From Clostridium cuniculi (lineage in GTDB: Bacteria > Bacillota > Clostridia > Clostridiales > Clostridiaceae): a stretch of 64,000 nt of DNA. Below are positions 25,257 to 35,412 of this stretch, one piece after another (the first letter of the stretch is position 1; every line of letters starts with the position of its first letter). The translations under genes were made by a program, and so were the position numbers. The notes beneath the pieces were generated by a model. It was not told the DNA's origin, made no database searches, and worked only from the letters and a program-made list of their open reading frames with translations. The stretch spans positions 1 to 64,000 of the forward strand of contig NZ_SMUS01000020.1 of NCBI RefSeq assembly GCF_004353185.1. The letters run 5' to 3'.

Positions 25257-27335
25257 TTATCTTTTTAATACTCTTACTTCATATTTATTTAATGTTAATT
25301 CTTTATTTACTTCTTTATTAGTAAGCATATCTACATAATTATTATCATCTAAAATAACATTCTTACTTTCCTCACTAAAATTCATAACAAATACATAATC
25401 ATTTTCTCCATCAGTTCTCATTTGAGCTGTAACTCCTAAAGGTAATTCTGTATTTATTACAGATTTAATTTCTAAATCATTAATTATTTTTGTAAAGAAC
25501 TCAGTATCAAAATCATTGTTAGTTCTTGCTGCTACATAATACGCCTTACCTTTTCCATAATTATTAACTGTTAATGCAGGCATTCCAGCATAAAAGTCAT
25601 TTTTATAAGTTGCTAATACTTCTGCAGTTTCAGCATGAATTACATCACAATAATCTCTTAACTTATAAGTTCCTTTAAAACCTAATTTATTATCATCTTT
25701 AAATTCTAAATAATTTACGTCTGAATCATATAATGTGTCAATTTCTTCAGCCCAAATCCCAGTAACTTCTCTTAATGGACCTGGGAAACCACCTAAGAAG
25801 CATAAATCATTTTCATCTACTAATCCACTGAAATAAGTTGTAACTAAAGTACCTCCATTTTTAACAAACTCAGTTATTCTTTCTGCTACTCCTGGTCTAA
25901 CCATATATAGCATTGGAGCTACTAATAATTTATACTTAGAAAAATCACAATCCATATTTACTACATCTACAGAAATACCTTTTCTCCAAAACACCTTATA
26001 ATAGTCTTCAACAGTTTCAAAATATTCTTTATTATCATTTTTAAGAGCTTGACAATCATCTATTGCCCATCTATTTTCCCAATCATATATAATTGCCACT
26101 TCTGGTTCTACGCTAGTTCCAATTAAATCACTTAATTTCTCTAATGTTTCTCCAACCTGCGTAACTTCTCTAAATACTCTAGTGTTTTCATGACCACAAT
26201 GATCTACTACTGCTCCATGGAATTTTTCAGATGCTCCTCTTCCCTTTCTCCATTGGAAATATTGCACTGAATCTGCTCCATGAGCTACTCCTTGAAGTGA
26301 AGATAATAAGTGCATTCCTGGTCTCTTCGTTTTATTAACTTTATGCCAATTAACTAAACTTGGAGTACTCTCCATTATTAAAAACGGTTGTCCTCCTTTT
26401 AATGTTCTATATACATCATGAACAAAGCTTACATTTGCTGCTGTATCATATGTTTTTTCAAAATCATTATGCCATGCTGGATAGTCATCCCATGATACAA
26501 CATCAACTTCCTTAGCAAACTTCCAATAATCTAGTCCATTAAATAAAGTCATTCTTGGATAATCCCCCATAAAATTGGTTGTAACTGGTATATTAGGAGT
26601 TATTTCTCTAATTGGTGCTATTTCATTTTTATAGAAATCTATAGTTTGATGTGTAACAAATCTTTTCCAATCAAGGTTATGACCATGAACAAATTCTTCT
26701 CCATGATGTGCAGGACTCTCTATTTGTGACCAACTAGTAAATTTATGACTCCAAAATCCAGTCCACCATGCTTTATTTAACTTTTCCAAATCATTTTCAT
26801 ACTTAACTTTTAACCATTCTCTAAATGCTTCTTGACAAAGCTCGCAATGACAATCTCCACCATACTCATTAGATACATGCCACATTATAAGAGCTGGATG
26901 ATCTTTATATCTTTCTGCTAGTATTCTATTAATCTCTGAAGTCTTTTGCCTATATATTGGCGAAGTAAAGCAATGATTATGCCTTTGTCCATGAAGTATT
27001 CTCTTTCTATCTGACCAAACACGTAAAACTTCTGGATACTTTTCTGACATCCAAGCTGGCCTTGCCCCACTTGGTGTAGATAATATTACATGAACTCCAG
27101 CTTCAGCCATATCATCCATAACCTTATCAAGCCATTCAAATGTATAAACCCCTTCTTCTGGTTCTATAGCACTCCATCCAAAAATATTTATAGAAACACA
27201 ATTACAATGTGCTAATTTTAATAATCTTACATCTTCTTTCAATACTTCAGGATAATCTAACCATTGATCTGGATTGTAATCTCCCCCATGTAGAAATCCT
27301 TTAACTTTTTCATTAACTGGTTTAAACTTTTTCAT
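25257..27335 (-). CDS. GH42 beta-galactosidase
   Basis: This 692-residue protein has the GH42 three-domain layout: a TIM barrel to about residue 400, a trimerisation domain and a short beta domain at the end. The acid/base is E157 in WHVSNEYGG and the nucleophile is E322 in LIMESTPS. Cysteines at about 122, 162, 164 and 167 match the zinc cluster of the family. There is no signal peptide, so it cleaves imported beta-galactosides in the cytoplasm. I start at the ATG at 27335, because an ATG five codons earlier carries the GGAGG ribosome site within it. It lies downstream of the ABC sugar transporter genes, which suggests a shared substrate. Confidence 0.95.
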   Translation of the reverse strand: MKKFKPVNEKVKGFLHGGDYNPDQWLDYPEVLKEDVRLLKLAHCNCVSINIFGWSAIEPEEGVYTFEWLDKVMDDMAEAGVHVILSTPSGARPAWMSEKYPEVLRVWSDRKRILHGQRHNHCFTSPIYRQKTSEINRILAERYKDHPALIMWHVSNEYGGDCHCELCQEAFREWLKVKYENDLEKLNKAWWTGFWSHKFTSWSQIESPAHHGEEFVHGHNLDWKRFVTHQTIDFYKNEIAPIREITPNIPVTTNFMGDYPRMTLFNGLDYWKFAKEVDVVSWDDYPAWHNDFEKTYDTAANVSFVHDVYRTLKGGQPFLIMESTPSLVNWHKVNKTKRPGMHLLSSLQGVAHGADSVQYFQWRKGRGASEKFHGAVVDHCGHENTRVFREVTQVGETLEKLSDLIGTSVEPEVAIIYDWENRWAIDDCQALKNDNKEYFETVEDYYKVFWRKGISVDVVNMDCDFSKYKLLVAPMLYMVRPGVAERITEFVKNGGTLVTTYFSGLVDENDLCFLGGFPGPLREVTGIWAEEIDTLYDSDVNYLEFKDDNKLGFKGTYKLRDYCDVIHAETAEVLATYKNDFYAGMPALTVNNYGKGKAYYVAARTNNDFDTEFFTKIINDLEIKSVINTELPLGVTAQMRTDGENDYVFVMNFSEESKNVILDDNNYVDMLTNKEVNKELTLNKYEVRVLKR

Positions 27336-27420
27336 GCTCTTTTCCTCCATATACCAAATAATCTACTTATATTTATTACTTAAAAATACTTTTCTATATA
27401 TATGCTGTACTATTTAAAAT

Positions 27421-27460
27421 AGCAGGTGACTCTAATTTTATTAAATTCAAATCACCCGCT
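27421..27460 (-). terminator. Imperfect hairpin between the binding-protein gene and the GH42 gene
   Basis: AGCAGGTGA (27421-27429) pairs with TCACCCGCT (27452-27460) with one mismatch, and a short T-rich run follows on the minus strand. It probably lowers read-through from the transporter genes into the beta-galactosidase gene. Confidence 0.5.
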
Positions 27461-27474
27461 TAATACACTATTTA

Positions 27475-27602
27475 TAGTGATAGAGAAAACTTATTATATT
27501 TTTTATTAACTAAATCAAAGATTTAGAATCTCAAATGAAACATACTACTCACTTTCATTCGTAGATGTAAGTTCGATTAACTAAATCAAAGATTTAGAAT
27601 CT
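27475..27602. repeat. Structured block with two 27-bp direct repeats
   Basis: The same 27-bp unit occurs at 27505-27531 and 27576-27602, 71 bases apart. Each holds a small hairpin, CTAAATC-AAA-GATTTAG. The outer arms can also pair across the block, and AATGAAA (27534-27540) pairs with TTTCATT (27553-27559) inside it. The block opens with TAGTGATAGAGAAAA, a 15-mer also present in the larger dispersed repeat. The second unit overlaps the stop codon of the binding-protein gene by one base. Confidence 0.65.
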
Positions 27603-29143
27603 TACTTATATGATTCAACAAATTCCTTTGCTTGTTTTTGGCACTCTTCTAAAATCTTATCAAAACCTGCTTGTGTTAATTTTTCCCTGTATTCTTTAAC
27701 ACCAGCCTCCACATCATCAACCATTCCTAAGTCTAGTGGTACCCCATATTGAGTTATTACATTACCAACAGCTGCCATTTCATTTTTTACATTAGAATCA
27801 TCAAATGAAAATGCTGCTAAAGGATTTGAAACTGTATACTCTTCGCTCCACTTGTTAATAGTTTCTTGAACTATTTCTGGCTCTGTAGAAGAAATACGAG
27901 CAAATTTAGTACTATACCATCCCCAAGGACAAACTTCACCTGCTGGGAACGCTTCACTAGCAGCTAAAGATGTATATTCACCTTCTCCAGAATTTTCCCA
28001 GTGAGTTCCTTCGATACCATACCAAGTTAAGTTATTAATTTCTTCATCATATCTTAATAATTCAATTGCCATTAAAGCTCTTTCAGGATTCTTAGAATTA
28101 GCATTTATTGCAATACCATTGTTTGTATAAGGTTGAACAACTCTATTAATTCCTTCGCTTAAATCAAGTAATGTTGCTTTCCATTCCGGATTAGATTCAT
28201 TCATTTCAACAATTCTGTTAGCTACAGTGCTAAGATTCCAAGTCATTATTGCAGTTTTTCCTGCTACGAAATCTTCATCTCTAGTAGCTTGACTTGAAAT
28301 TGAATCAGCTGCCCAATATCCCTTATCAGCAAATTCCTTCATCTTAGTTACATATTCCATATATTCAGGAGTATCAACAAAAGCAAATACTTCACCTGAT
28401 GTATCATTTACATCATATCCAATTGATGGTGTTGGAGCTCCACTAATAGTTGAAAATCCATATCTTTCAATCATATATGGCCATTGTAAGTTTTGACCTC
28501 CACCATTTGCAATAACCTTTATACCACTATCTTTTTCGCCTTCTGCAACTGCAGCCATAAATGCTTCAAGCTCATCATAACTACTAATTGTTTCAAAACC
28601 ATATTTACTAGCTAAATCTCCTCTATAAGCAAATATATTTGTTCCATATTCATTTCTATCATTTGGTACCATATAAATTTTGCCATCTACTTTTGCTTGA
28701 TCCCAAGCATCGGCAGGCTCATTTGCATAGATTTCTGGAGCATATTCTTGTAATAATTCATCTGTTAACTCTAAAAATCCATTTTTAGTTGCAACTTGGC
28801 TATAGTAACCCCAACCTGAAGCTGTGAATATTAAATCAAAATCTTCTCCTGATTGGAATAAAAGTTGATACTTTGTAGTCATATCTGACCATGGAATAAA
28901 GTTAACTTCTAATGTAGCATTTATTTTTTCCTTCATCTTTTCATTAACTTTTTCATAAACTGCATCAAAATCTTTTGGTTTATCTCCAATTAAGTACATT
29001 TTTAACTTTACTTCTTTTAACTCTGAACTGCTTGATACAACATTTTCGCTACTTTCTTTTGAACCACAGCCTACCATAAATGTACTTAGCATAAGTAAGC
29101 TTAATCCTATAGTAGCTAATTTTTTTATTGATCTTCTTATCAT
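27602..29143 (-). CDS. Extracellular solute-binding lipoprotein (carbohydrate ABC transporter)
   Basis: This 513-residue protein starts with a lipoprotein signal ending FMVGC, with lipid attached at about residue 26. The mature part is a type 2 periplasmic-binding fold of the LplA group, with KLKMYLIGDKPKDFD near the start and a DUF3502-like C-terminal part. It is encoded just after two permeases of the same system and would capture an oligosaccharide outside the cell. No ATPase gene lies nearby; such systems usually share an MsmX-type ATPase encoded elsewhere. GH42 and YesMN neighbours suggest a beta-galactoside or host/plant glycan fragment. Confidence 0.93.
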   Translation of the reverse strand: MIRRSIKKLATIGLSLLMLSTFMVGCGSKESSENVVSSSSELKEVKLKMYLIGDKPKDFDAVYEKVNEKMKEKINATLEVNFIPWSDMTTKYQLLFQSGEDFDLIFTASGWGYYSQVATKNGFLELTDELLQEYAPEIYANEPADAWDQAKVDGKIYMVPNDRNEYGTNIFAYRGDLASKYGFETISSYDELEAFMAAVAEGEKDSGIKVIANGGGQNLQWPYMIERYGFSTISGAPTPSIGYDVNDTSGEVFAFVDTPEYMEYVTKMKEFADKGYWAADSISSQATRDEDFVAGKTAIMTWNLSTVANRIVEMNESNPEWKATLLDLSEGINRVVQPYTNNGIAINANSKNPERALMAIELLRYDEEINNLTWYGIEGTHWENSGEGEYTSLAASEAFPAGEVCPWGWYSTKFARISSTEPEIVQETINKWSEEYTVSNPLAAFSFDDSNVKNEMAAVGNVITQYGVPLDLGMVDDVEAGVKEYREKLTQAGFDKILEECQKQAKEFVESYK

Positions 29144-29213
29144 CTTAAAATCCCCCTCATAACCTATATATAAATTCTTTTGTTGTTTATCTTTATTGTG
29201 TTTTTATTAATGC

Positions 29214-30110
29214 TTATCCTTTAACTGCTCCTATAGTTACACCACTTACAAAGTATTTTTGAATAAATGGATAAACTAATATAATTGGCCCAGTTACTAT
29301 AATTGTTAATGCCATCTTTAAAGATTCGCTTGGCATACTTATTGCAGAACCTAATGAAGTTCCACCACCAGCCTGTGCCAGTATTGTTTTATATGCCTCG
29401 ATATTGTTTACAATTTTATATAAATAATATTGCAAAGAATATAAGTTTTCATTATTTATAAATAACATTGAGTTGTACCAATCATTCCAATATCCTAATG
29501 CAATGAACATTCCAATTGTTGCTAATGCTGGTTTTACTAGTGGTAATATTATCTTGATAAATATTGTAAAATCTCCAGCTCCATCTATCTTAGCTGATTC
29601 TGTTAAAGCCTGTGGAATTCCACTCATATAGCTTTTCATAATAATTATGTTAAAAACACTTAATAATGGAGGTAATAGTAAAGATAAATAACTATCTTTT
29701 AAACCTAGGTATTTTACCATTAGAATATACCATGGAACTAATCCACCACTAAATAATGTTGTAAAGTAAAAGAAAAACGATACTTTATTTCTCCACTTAA
29801 AATCTTTTCTCTGTAACACATATGCTGTCATTGCAACTATGAATAAACCTATTGCTGTACCAATTACAGTTAAACTTGCAGTAACTCCATAAGCTCTAAG
29901 TATTGCCATTGGTTCTTTTAAAGCAGTTTTATAAGCTTCTAATGACAATTCCTTAGGGAAGAAAGAGAAACCATTTGCTATGATTTCTTTTTCATCAGTG
30001 AAGGATCCTATTATAACCATTAAAAATGGTATTAAACATATTAATGCTACTAGTCCAATTAATGTATAACTCAAAATATTAAATGCTTTTATATCTTTTG
30101 ACTTCTTCAT
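29214..30110 (-). CDS. Carbohydrate ABC transporter permease (LplC/YtcP type)
   Basis: This 298-residue membrane protein has six predicted helices and the binding-protein-dependent permease loop ESAKIDGAGDFTIFIKIILPLVKP, which docks the ATPase. The N-terminal GSFTDEKEIIANGFSFFP and the C-terminal KYFVSGVTIGAVKG ending are typical of the LplC/YtcP subgroup. It pairs with the permease encoded just upstream. AGGAGG precedes the ATG. Confidence 0.93.
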   Translation of the reverse strand: MKKSKDIKAFNILSYTLIGLVALICLIPFLMVIIGSFTDEKEIIANGFSFFPKELSLEAYKTALKEPMAILRAYGVTASLTVIGTAIGLFIVAMTAYVLQRKDFKWRNKVSFFFYFTTLFSGGLVPWYILMVKYLGLKDSYLSLLLPPLLSVFNIIIMKSYMSGIPQALTESAKIDGAGDFTIFIKIILPLVKPALATIGMFIALGYWNDWYNSMLFINNENLYSLQYYLYKIVNNIEAYKTILAQAGGGTSLGSAISMPSESLKMALTIIVTGPIILVYPFIQKYFVSGVTIGAVKG

Positions 30111-30120
30111 ATTTTACCTC

Positions 30121-31116
30121 CTAGAATAATGAGTAATCTGGATCATATTTTTTAACTAAGAAATTAGTAAATACTATTGTTATTAAGCAGAATACTGATT
30201 GATATAGTCCAGCAGCTGCAGACATTCCAACTTCCCCTGATTGAAGAAGTGATCTAACTGTAAATGTATCTATAACATCTGTCACATTAAATAATGGTCC
30301 ATTATTACCTACAAGTTGATAGAACATTTGGAAATCTCCTCTGAAAATATTTCCTATAGCCAATAATGTAAGTATTATTAAAGTTGGTATTAAACTTGGA
30401 ATTGTTACTTTAAAAATTCTTTGAAATATATTTGCACCATCTATTTGAGCTGCTTCATATATTTCTGTATCAATTCCCATTATGGCTGCTAAGTATAATA
30501 CTGTACCATATCCAACATTTTTCCATGCTGAAAAGAATATTAATATAAAAGGCCATACCCAGCTTGTTCCATAGAAGTTAATTTTCTCTCCCCCTAATTT
30601 TGCTATTAAAGTATTAATTGTACCATGCTCAACATTCAAAAAATTATAAGCAATCATACCAACAACAACCCATGAAATAAAGTAAGGTAAAAACATTGCT
30701 GTTTGTGTGACTTTTTTAAAGAACTTTCCTCCAATTTCTGAAATTAATATTGCTAATCCCATTTGAAGAATTGTATTTATAACTATAAATGCTACGTTAT
30801 AAAGTATGGTATTTCTTGTTACAGTCCACGCTTGTCCAGAAAGAAAGAAATATTCAAAATTATCAAATCCTACCCATGGACTTCCAAAGATACCATCTCT
30901 AAAATTATAATTCTTAAATGCAACAATGGAACCTGTCATAGGTAAATAACTAAATAGTAAGAAATAAGCCACCGCTGGCATAAGCATTAGTAATAATATC
31001 CTATTTCTTTTAAATTGCCTTATAAAAGAAGATTCTTTATAAAAAGTTTCTGTATCCTTTTTGTTTTTAGAAAAAAATCCATTTTTAAATTTTTTACTTT
31101 CTAACCCTTTTTCCAT
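30121..31116 (-). CDS. Sugar ABC transporter permease (LplB/YteP type)
   Basis: This 331-residue protein has a long cytoplasmic N-terminal tail of about 35 residues, then six helices. The EAAQIDGANIFQRIFKVTIPSLIPT loop is the ATPase docking motif, and YLPMTGSIVAFKNYNF matches the LplB/YteP subgroup. It is the first gene of the transporter operon. Three tandem direct repeats upstream at 31165-31212 are a likely binding site for the YesN-like regulator encoded divergently. Confidence 0.93.
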   Translation of the reverse strand: MEKGLESKKFKNGFFSKNKKDTETFYKESSFIRQFKRNRILLLMLMPAVAYFLLFSYLPMTGSIVAFKNYNFRDGIFGSPWVGFDNFEYFFLSGQAWTVTRNTILYNVAFIVINTILQMGLAILISEIGGKFFKKVTQTAMFLPYFISWVVVGMIAYNFLNVEHGTINTLIAKLGGEKINFYGTSWVWPFILIFFSAWKNVGYGTVLYLAAIMGIDTEIYEAAQIDGANIFQRIFKVTIPSLIPTLIILTLLAIGNIFRGDFQMFYQLVGNNGPLFNVTDVIDTFTVRSLLQSGEVGMSAAAGLYQSVFCLITIVFTNFLVKKYDPDYSLF

Positions 31117-31164
31117 TTATATCACCTCTCGTTATCGTTTTCACTCTCTGATTAAATAATAACA

Positions 31165-31212
31165 TCTGGTAATATTTAATTTACTGGTAAAATAATTAGA
31201 TACTAGTAAAAT
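31165..31212 (-). promoter_or_regulatory. Three tandem direct repeats, probable YesN-type binding sites
   Basis: TCTGGTAATAT (31165), ACTGGTAAAAT (31183) and ACTAGTAAAAT (31202) are spaced 18 and 19 bases, about two helix turns. AraC-type activators bind direct repeats of this kind. The block sits upstream of the transporter operon and close to the regulator gene. Confidence 0.5.
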
Positions 31213-31286
31213 ATTATTATTTTTATGATTTTTAAAATTATAATTATTTTTATAATAATTTTAAAAATTGTTATTTTATATTTTTA

Positions 31287-31316
31287 TTGGAATTTTTAAC
31301 ATAATAGTGTTATAAT
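31287..31316 (+). promoter_or_regulatory. Promoter of the two-component operon
   Basis: TTGGAA (31287-31292) and a perfect TATAAT (31311-31316) are 18 bases apart on the plus strand. The regulator start codon follows at 31350. Confidence 0.65.
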
Positions 31317-31349
31317 CTTAACATATTTGGGGTATGGAGGGAAAGTTGA

Positions 31350-32888
31350 ATGGTTAAAATCTTAATTGTAGATGATGAAAGCTATACACGTGAAGGTATA
31401 TTAGACACAATATCTTGGGAAGATTTATCTATTACTGAGGTAAAAGAAGCCTTCGATGGTATAAATGCATTAGAAATATTAGAGAATTATGAGCCTGATA
31501 TCATATTAACAGATGTTAGAATGCCTCGTTTAAATGGTATAGAGCTATCTTTTAAAGCTAGAGAACTTTATCCAAGTTGTTCTATTATATTTATGAGTGG
31601 TTATTCAGATAAAGAATATTTAAAGTCTGCAATACACCTAAAAGCTATTAGTTATGTAGAGAAACCTATAGATTTATATGAATTAGAAGATTCTCTTAAA
31701 ACTGCAGTTGCAGAAGTTCAAAAATCTAAAATATTATATAAAAATATAAAAAATAATATAGTTTTAGATTTAATTAATTCAAAAACTACTGATGAAATAG
31801 ATGTACTTTTATCTTCTCACTATAATTTAGATACTTATGTAGTGTTAAAAGATAGGTTTTCTGTAATCGTTTTTTTAAATCTAATAAACACCTTTGATTT
31901 AGATGAAAATTTATTTATATCTGAACTTGAAAAAATAATTAACATTTATAATATAAAACCTCTAATTTCATTTATTAATAAAAAACAAATTATATTAAAT
32001 CTTTTTTTACCTAAAAACGATAATTCATTTACTAATAGTAATGAGTTTAGTTCACTACTATATTCTATTAATGATTATATAAATAAGTTTACTCCTTTAT
32101 ATATTTGCATAGGAAATGTTTTTAATAATATTTATAATATAAAATCATCTTACAAAAACCTATGCAAAGTTGTTAATTCAACATTTTTTTATAACTATAA
32201 TTCCATAATTTATTTTGATAAATTTATTGAGTCAACTTATATACTTGATGATACTATTTACGATAAGTTTGAAAATTCCTTATCAACTGAAGATAAAGAT
32301 GGCCTAATTTCTTTAATAAATAATTTAACATGTGAAATTAAAGGATTTCCTAATACTTCAATAAGCTATGTTAAAGATATTTATTATAAGCTTTTATTAA
32401 AGTTAATTAACTTTTCTAAGGATAGAAAAATAGATTTGTCTAACTCTTTAGATAGTAATAGTTTCTTTGAAGATATACTTCAATTTAATAATATTTTTGA
32501 TATAAATTATTATTTATTAGATAAAATTAATGACCTTTTTAAGATATTAGATGAACGTAATAAAAATGATAAACCCATTTTAAACATATTAAAATTTATT
32601 CATGAAAATTATTCTAATGTTAATCTTTCCTTAGAGGAAATTAGTAAAAATATATTTTTAACTCCTGCACATATATGTGTTATTTTTAAAGACCATACTA
32701 ATACAACTGTAAATAAATATATTACTGAATATAGATTAGATAAGGCAAAAAAACTATTAAAAGATCCATCTATAAAAATGAATGAAATAGCTTCTAGAGT
32801 TGGTTACAGAGATGGAAACTATTTTGCTAAAACATTTAAAAAGGAAACTGGCTATAGCCCTTCCGAATATAGGCGTAAATTCGTATAA
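31350..32888 (+). CDS. YesN-type response regulator with AraC DNA-binding domain
   Basis: This 512-residue protein has an N-terminal receiver domain (VDDES acidic pair, phospho-site D55 in LTDVRMP, conserved Lys in YVEKP), a long middle region, and a C-terminal AraC-type double helix-turn-helix (about residues 405-510, with VNKYITEYRLDKAKKLL and GYRDGNYFAKTFKKETGYSP). It overlaps the sensor kinase gene by one base and is divergent from the sugar transporter. This arrangement is typical of carbohydrate-sensing YesMN systems. Confidence 0.94.
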   Translation: MVKILIVDDESYTREGILDTISWEDLSITEVKEAFDGINALEILENYEPDIILTDVRMPRLNGIELSFKARELYPSCSIIFMSGYSDKEYLKSAIHLKAISYVEKPIDLYELEDSLKTAVAEVQKSKILYKNIKNNIVLDLINSKTTDEIDVLLSSHYNLDTYVVLKDRFSVIVFLNLINTFDLDENLFISELEKIINIYNIKPLISFINKKQIILNLFLPKNDNSFTNSNEFSSLLYSINDYINKFTPLYICIGNVFNNIYNIKSSYKNLCKVVNSTFFYNYNSIIYFDKFIESTYILDDTIYDKFENSLSTEDKDGLISLINNLTCEIKGFPNTSISYVKDIYYKLLLKLINFSKDRKIDLSNSLDSNSFFEDILQFNNIFDINYYLLDKINDLFKILDERNKNDKPILNILKFIHENYSNVNLSLEEISKNIFLTPAHICVIFKDHTNTTVNKYITEYRLDKAKKLLKDPSIKMNEIASRVGYRDGNYFAKTFKKETGYSPSEYRRKFV

Positions 32889-34687
32889 TGAAAAAATTTT
32901 TGAGCAAAATTACTTTCTTTAAAAATTTAAATTTAATACAGAAATTCCTATTGACATATTGTATATTGATATTAGTTCCACTTACTACTTTATTTGGCTA
33001 TACATATACTAAAATGTCTCAAATTATAGAAAGTAATATACTTGATTCAACAAAACAAGCCTTTGATCAATCTATTGATTTTTTAACATATAAAATTTAC
33101 AGAATATTTGATATATCTAATAGCTTGGCTATTGATGAAAACATAACTAATATACTAAGAAATGATCCAGATTCTTATTTACTATCAAAGCAAATAGGAG
33201 ATCTTGCTTATTTAAGATTATTCCTTTCTGCATATGAAAATGATAGTGATGTATCTAATATAAGCTTATATGTAAATAATAATTTTATTTATTCAAATGA
33301 GAATAAACATATTTTTAGTATGGATTCTCTAAATAATTCAAAAGCAATTAATATAATTAACGCAACTAATTCTAGATTTGTATGGGGAACATCTAACTAC
33401 TTTAATAATTATAATAAATCTTTAGATTATATATCTTTATTTAAAACAGTGAAAAATCCTGATAATTTTGCAGAAGATATTGGATATTTAAAACTTAATT
33501 TTAATAAAACTTTAATTGAAGATATAATAACTAAAATTAACTCTCTTCCTAATACTATTAGCTATATTATTAATTCTGAAGGTATTATAATCTGTTCATC
33601 TGAAAATACAGATGATATTAAATTTATTACTGATTTAGATAAAATACAAAGTTATTCTACTACTAATAACTTTATTACCACATCACATAACTCAAAAAAA
33701 CTTTATATCAAAAGTTCTTCAATAAATAAAACTGATTGGTATCTAGTTACAATATTACCTGAGTCAAGCGTTATTGCTAAAATAAATTCACAGCGAATTT
33801 ACTTATTTTTAATTCTTATAGTTTGTGGTGGTACTTCTATTGCCCTAGCTTTTTACTTTGTTAATTCAATTAATAAGAGATTGTCTAAAGTTATATCTGG
33901 AATGCGCTGTGTACAATCTGGTAATTTAAACCACTATATAGAAAATGATAGCAATGATGAACTTGGAGAGTTAATCGATAGTTATAATTATATGATTGGT
34001 AAGATGTCTATTTTAATAGAAGAGCAATATAAACTTGGTAAAAGTGTAAAAAATGCTGAACTTAAGGCATTGCAATCTCAAATAAATCCACACTTTTTAT
34101 ATAATACATTAGATATGATAAATTGGATGTCATATAAAAAAATGAACAAAGAAATAAGTGTTGCTGTTAATACATTAGCTAAATTTTATAAGCTTTCTTT
34201 AAATAAGGGAAAAGACTTAGTTTCTATTAAAGATGAATTACAACACTCTAATTTATATGTAAATATTCAAAATATGCGCTATAATAATAGGATTTCTTTG
34301 AGAATTAATGTAGATGAACAAATATATAATTATTTAATTCCAAAAATAACACTACAACCAATCTTAGAAAATGCTATTAATCATGGAATCCTTGGCAAAG
34401 GTGAAGGAAATGGTCTTATTTCTATATTAGGTTACTCTACTAATTCTAATATAGTTTTAATAATAGCTGATGATGGAATAGGTATAAAAGAGGACAAGCT
34501 CAATTTACTACTTTCAAATAATTTATCATCTGCAAAAGGAAGTGGTTATGGTTTAAAAAATATAAATAAAAGAATTAAACTTTTATATGGAGAAAATTAT
34601 GGCCTTTCCTTTGAAAGTAATTATGGTTATGGTACAAAAGTTAAAATAACAATTCCAAAAATAGAAAAAACAGATAAAACTTTTTAA
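32888..34687 (+). CDS. YesM-type sensor histidine kinase
   Basis: This 599-residue membrane kinase has helices near residues 18-38 and 304-325 that flank a ~265-residue extracellular sensor domain, then a HAMP region. The His_kinase motif QSQINPHFLYNTL puts the phospho-acceptor at H402. The ATPase domain shows ENAINHGI and ADDGIGI. With the partner regulator it should sense an external carbohydrate, possibly through the binding protein. The start overlaps the regulator stop (TAATG), so the two are translationally coupled. Confidence 0.94.
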   Translation: MKKFLSKITFFKNLNLIQKFLLTYCILILVPLTTLFGYTYTKMSQIIESNILDSTKQAFDQSIDFLTYKIYRIFDISNSLAIDENITNILRNDPDSYLLSKQIGDLAYLRLFLSAYENDSDVSNISLYVNNNFIYSNENKHIFSMDSLNNSKAINIINATNSRFVWGTSNYFNNYNKSLDYISLFKTVKNPDNFAEDIGYLKLNFNKTLIEDIITKINSLPNTISYIINSEGIIICSSENTDDIKFITDLDKIQSYSTTNNFITTSHNSKKLYIKSSSINKTDWYLVTILPESSVIAKINSQRIYLFLILIVCGGTSIALAFYFVNSINKRLSKVISGMRCVQSGNLNHYIENDSNDELGELIDSYNYMIGKMSILIEEQYKLGKSVKNAELKALQSQINPHFLYNTLDMINWMSYKKMNKEISVAVNTLAKFYKLSLNKGKDLVSIKDELQHSNLYVNIQNMRYNNRISLRINVDEQIYNYLIPKITLQPILENAINHGILGKGEGNGLISILGYSTNSNIVLIIADDGIGIKEDKLNLLLSNNLSSAKGSGYGLKNINKRIKLLYGENYGLSFESNYGYGTKVKITIPKIEKTDKTF

Positions 34688-34704
34688 AATGTGAGGTATT
34701 AACT

Positions 34705-35406
34705 ATGGGAAAACAACGAGAATTTTATGATAAACCACTATTTTCATTATTAAATCATATTAGCTGGCTTTTATTAGGGGGACTTTATTTTATACTTCTT
34801 AATATTCCACTTATTTTCTTTTACACAGTAACATCAGTAGATATAAATCAATTTAGTATAATTTTACTCTTTATTTGTCTAGTTCCATTTGGACTAGCAC
34901 TTGGAGCTCTATACTCTACTATGGGTGAAATAATTAGAGAGAAGGATATTTCATTCTCTTCATACTTTTTTAAAGCATATAAAAATAATTTTAAATCAAA
35001 CCTAAAATTATGGTTTTTAGAGTTAATACTATTAACTATTTTCTTTGTTGATTATCAATATTTTTATTTAAATATGCCCACTAAAGGTCTTCATATTATC
35101 TTTTTAATATTAGGTATTTTTGTGCTTATATTAGGGTTATATGCATTTCCTATTAACTGTAGATTTAATGTTAAATTAAAAGATCTAATAATATTATCTT
35201 TTTATTACTCCATAAAAAGATTCCATATAACATTATTAAAAATAGTTATAACTCTATTAGCATTTTTCATAGTTTCTAAGATTCATGCAATATTAGTTTT
35301 ATTTATACCAAGCATATTATGTTACGTACTAACTATATATGATATGCCAATTTTTTCTGAACTAGAGCAAAGATTTTTATCTCAAAATAAAGCAACAGCT
35401 AATTAA
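34705..35406 (+). CDS. YesL-like (DUF624) membrane protein
   Basis: This 233-residue protein has about five hydrophobic helices and begins with a short polar segment followed by LLNHISWLLLGGLYFIL. It carries the ALGALYSTMGEIIREKD pattern of the DUF624/YesL family. Such proteins are encoded next to YesMN systems and sugar transporters, and their exact role is unclear. It lies 17 bases after the kinase gene, in the same operon, and is followed by a strong terminator. Confidence 0.85.
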   Translation: MGKQREFYDKPLFSLLNHISWLLLGGLYFILLNIPLIFFYTVTSVDINQFSIILLFICLVPFGLALGALYSTMGEIIREKDISFSSYFFKAYKNNFKSNLKLWFLELILLTIFFVDYQYFYLNMPTKGLHIIFLILGIFVLILGLYAFPINCRFNVKLKDLIILSFYYSIKRFHITLLKIVITLLAFFIVSKIHAILVLFIPSILCYVLTIYDMPIFSELEQRFLSQNKATAN

Positions 35407-35412
35407 CAAAAA

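Noticed and set aside
27505-27602. The repeated 27-bp unit, considered as a short CRISPR array.
   Set aside because: Only two units, each self-complementary, and no cas gene in the window.
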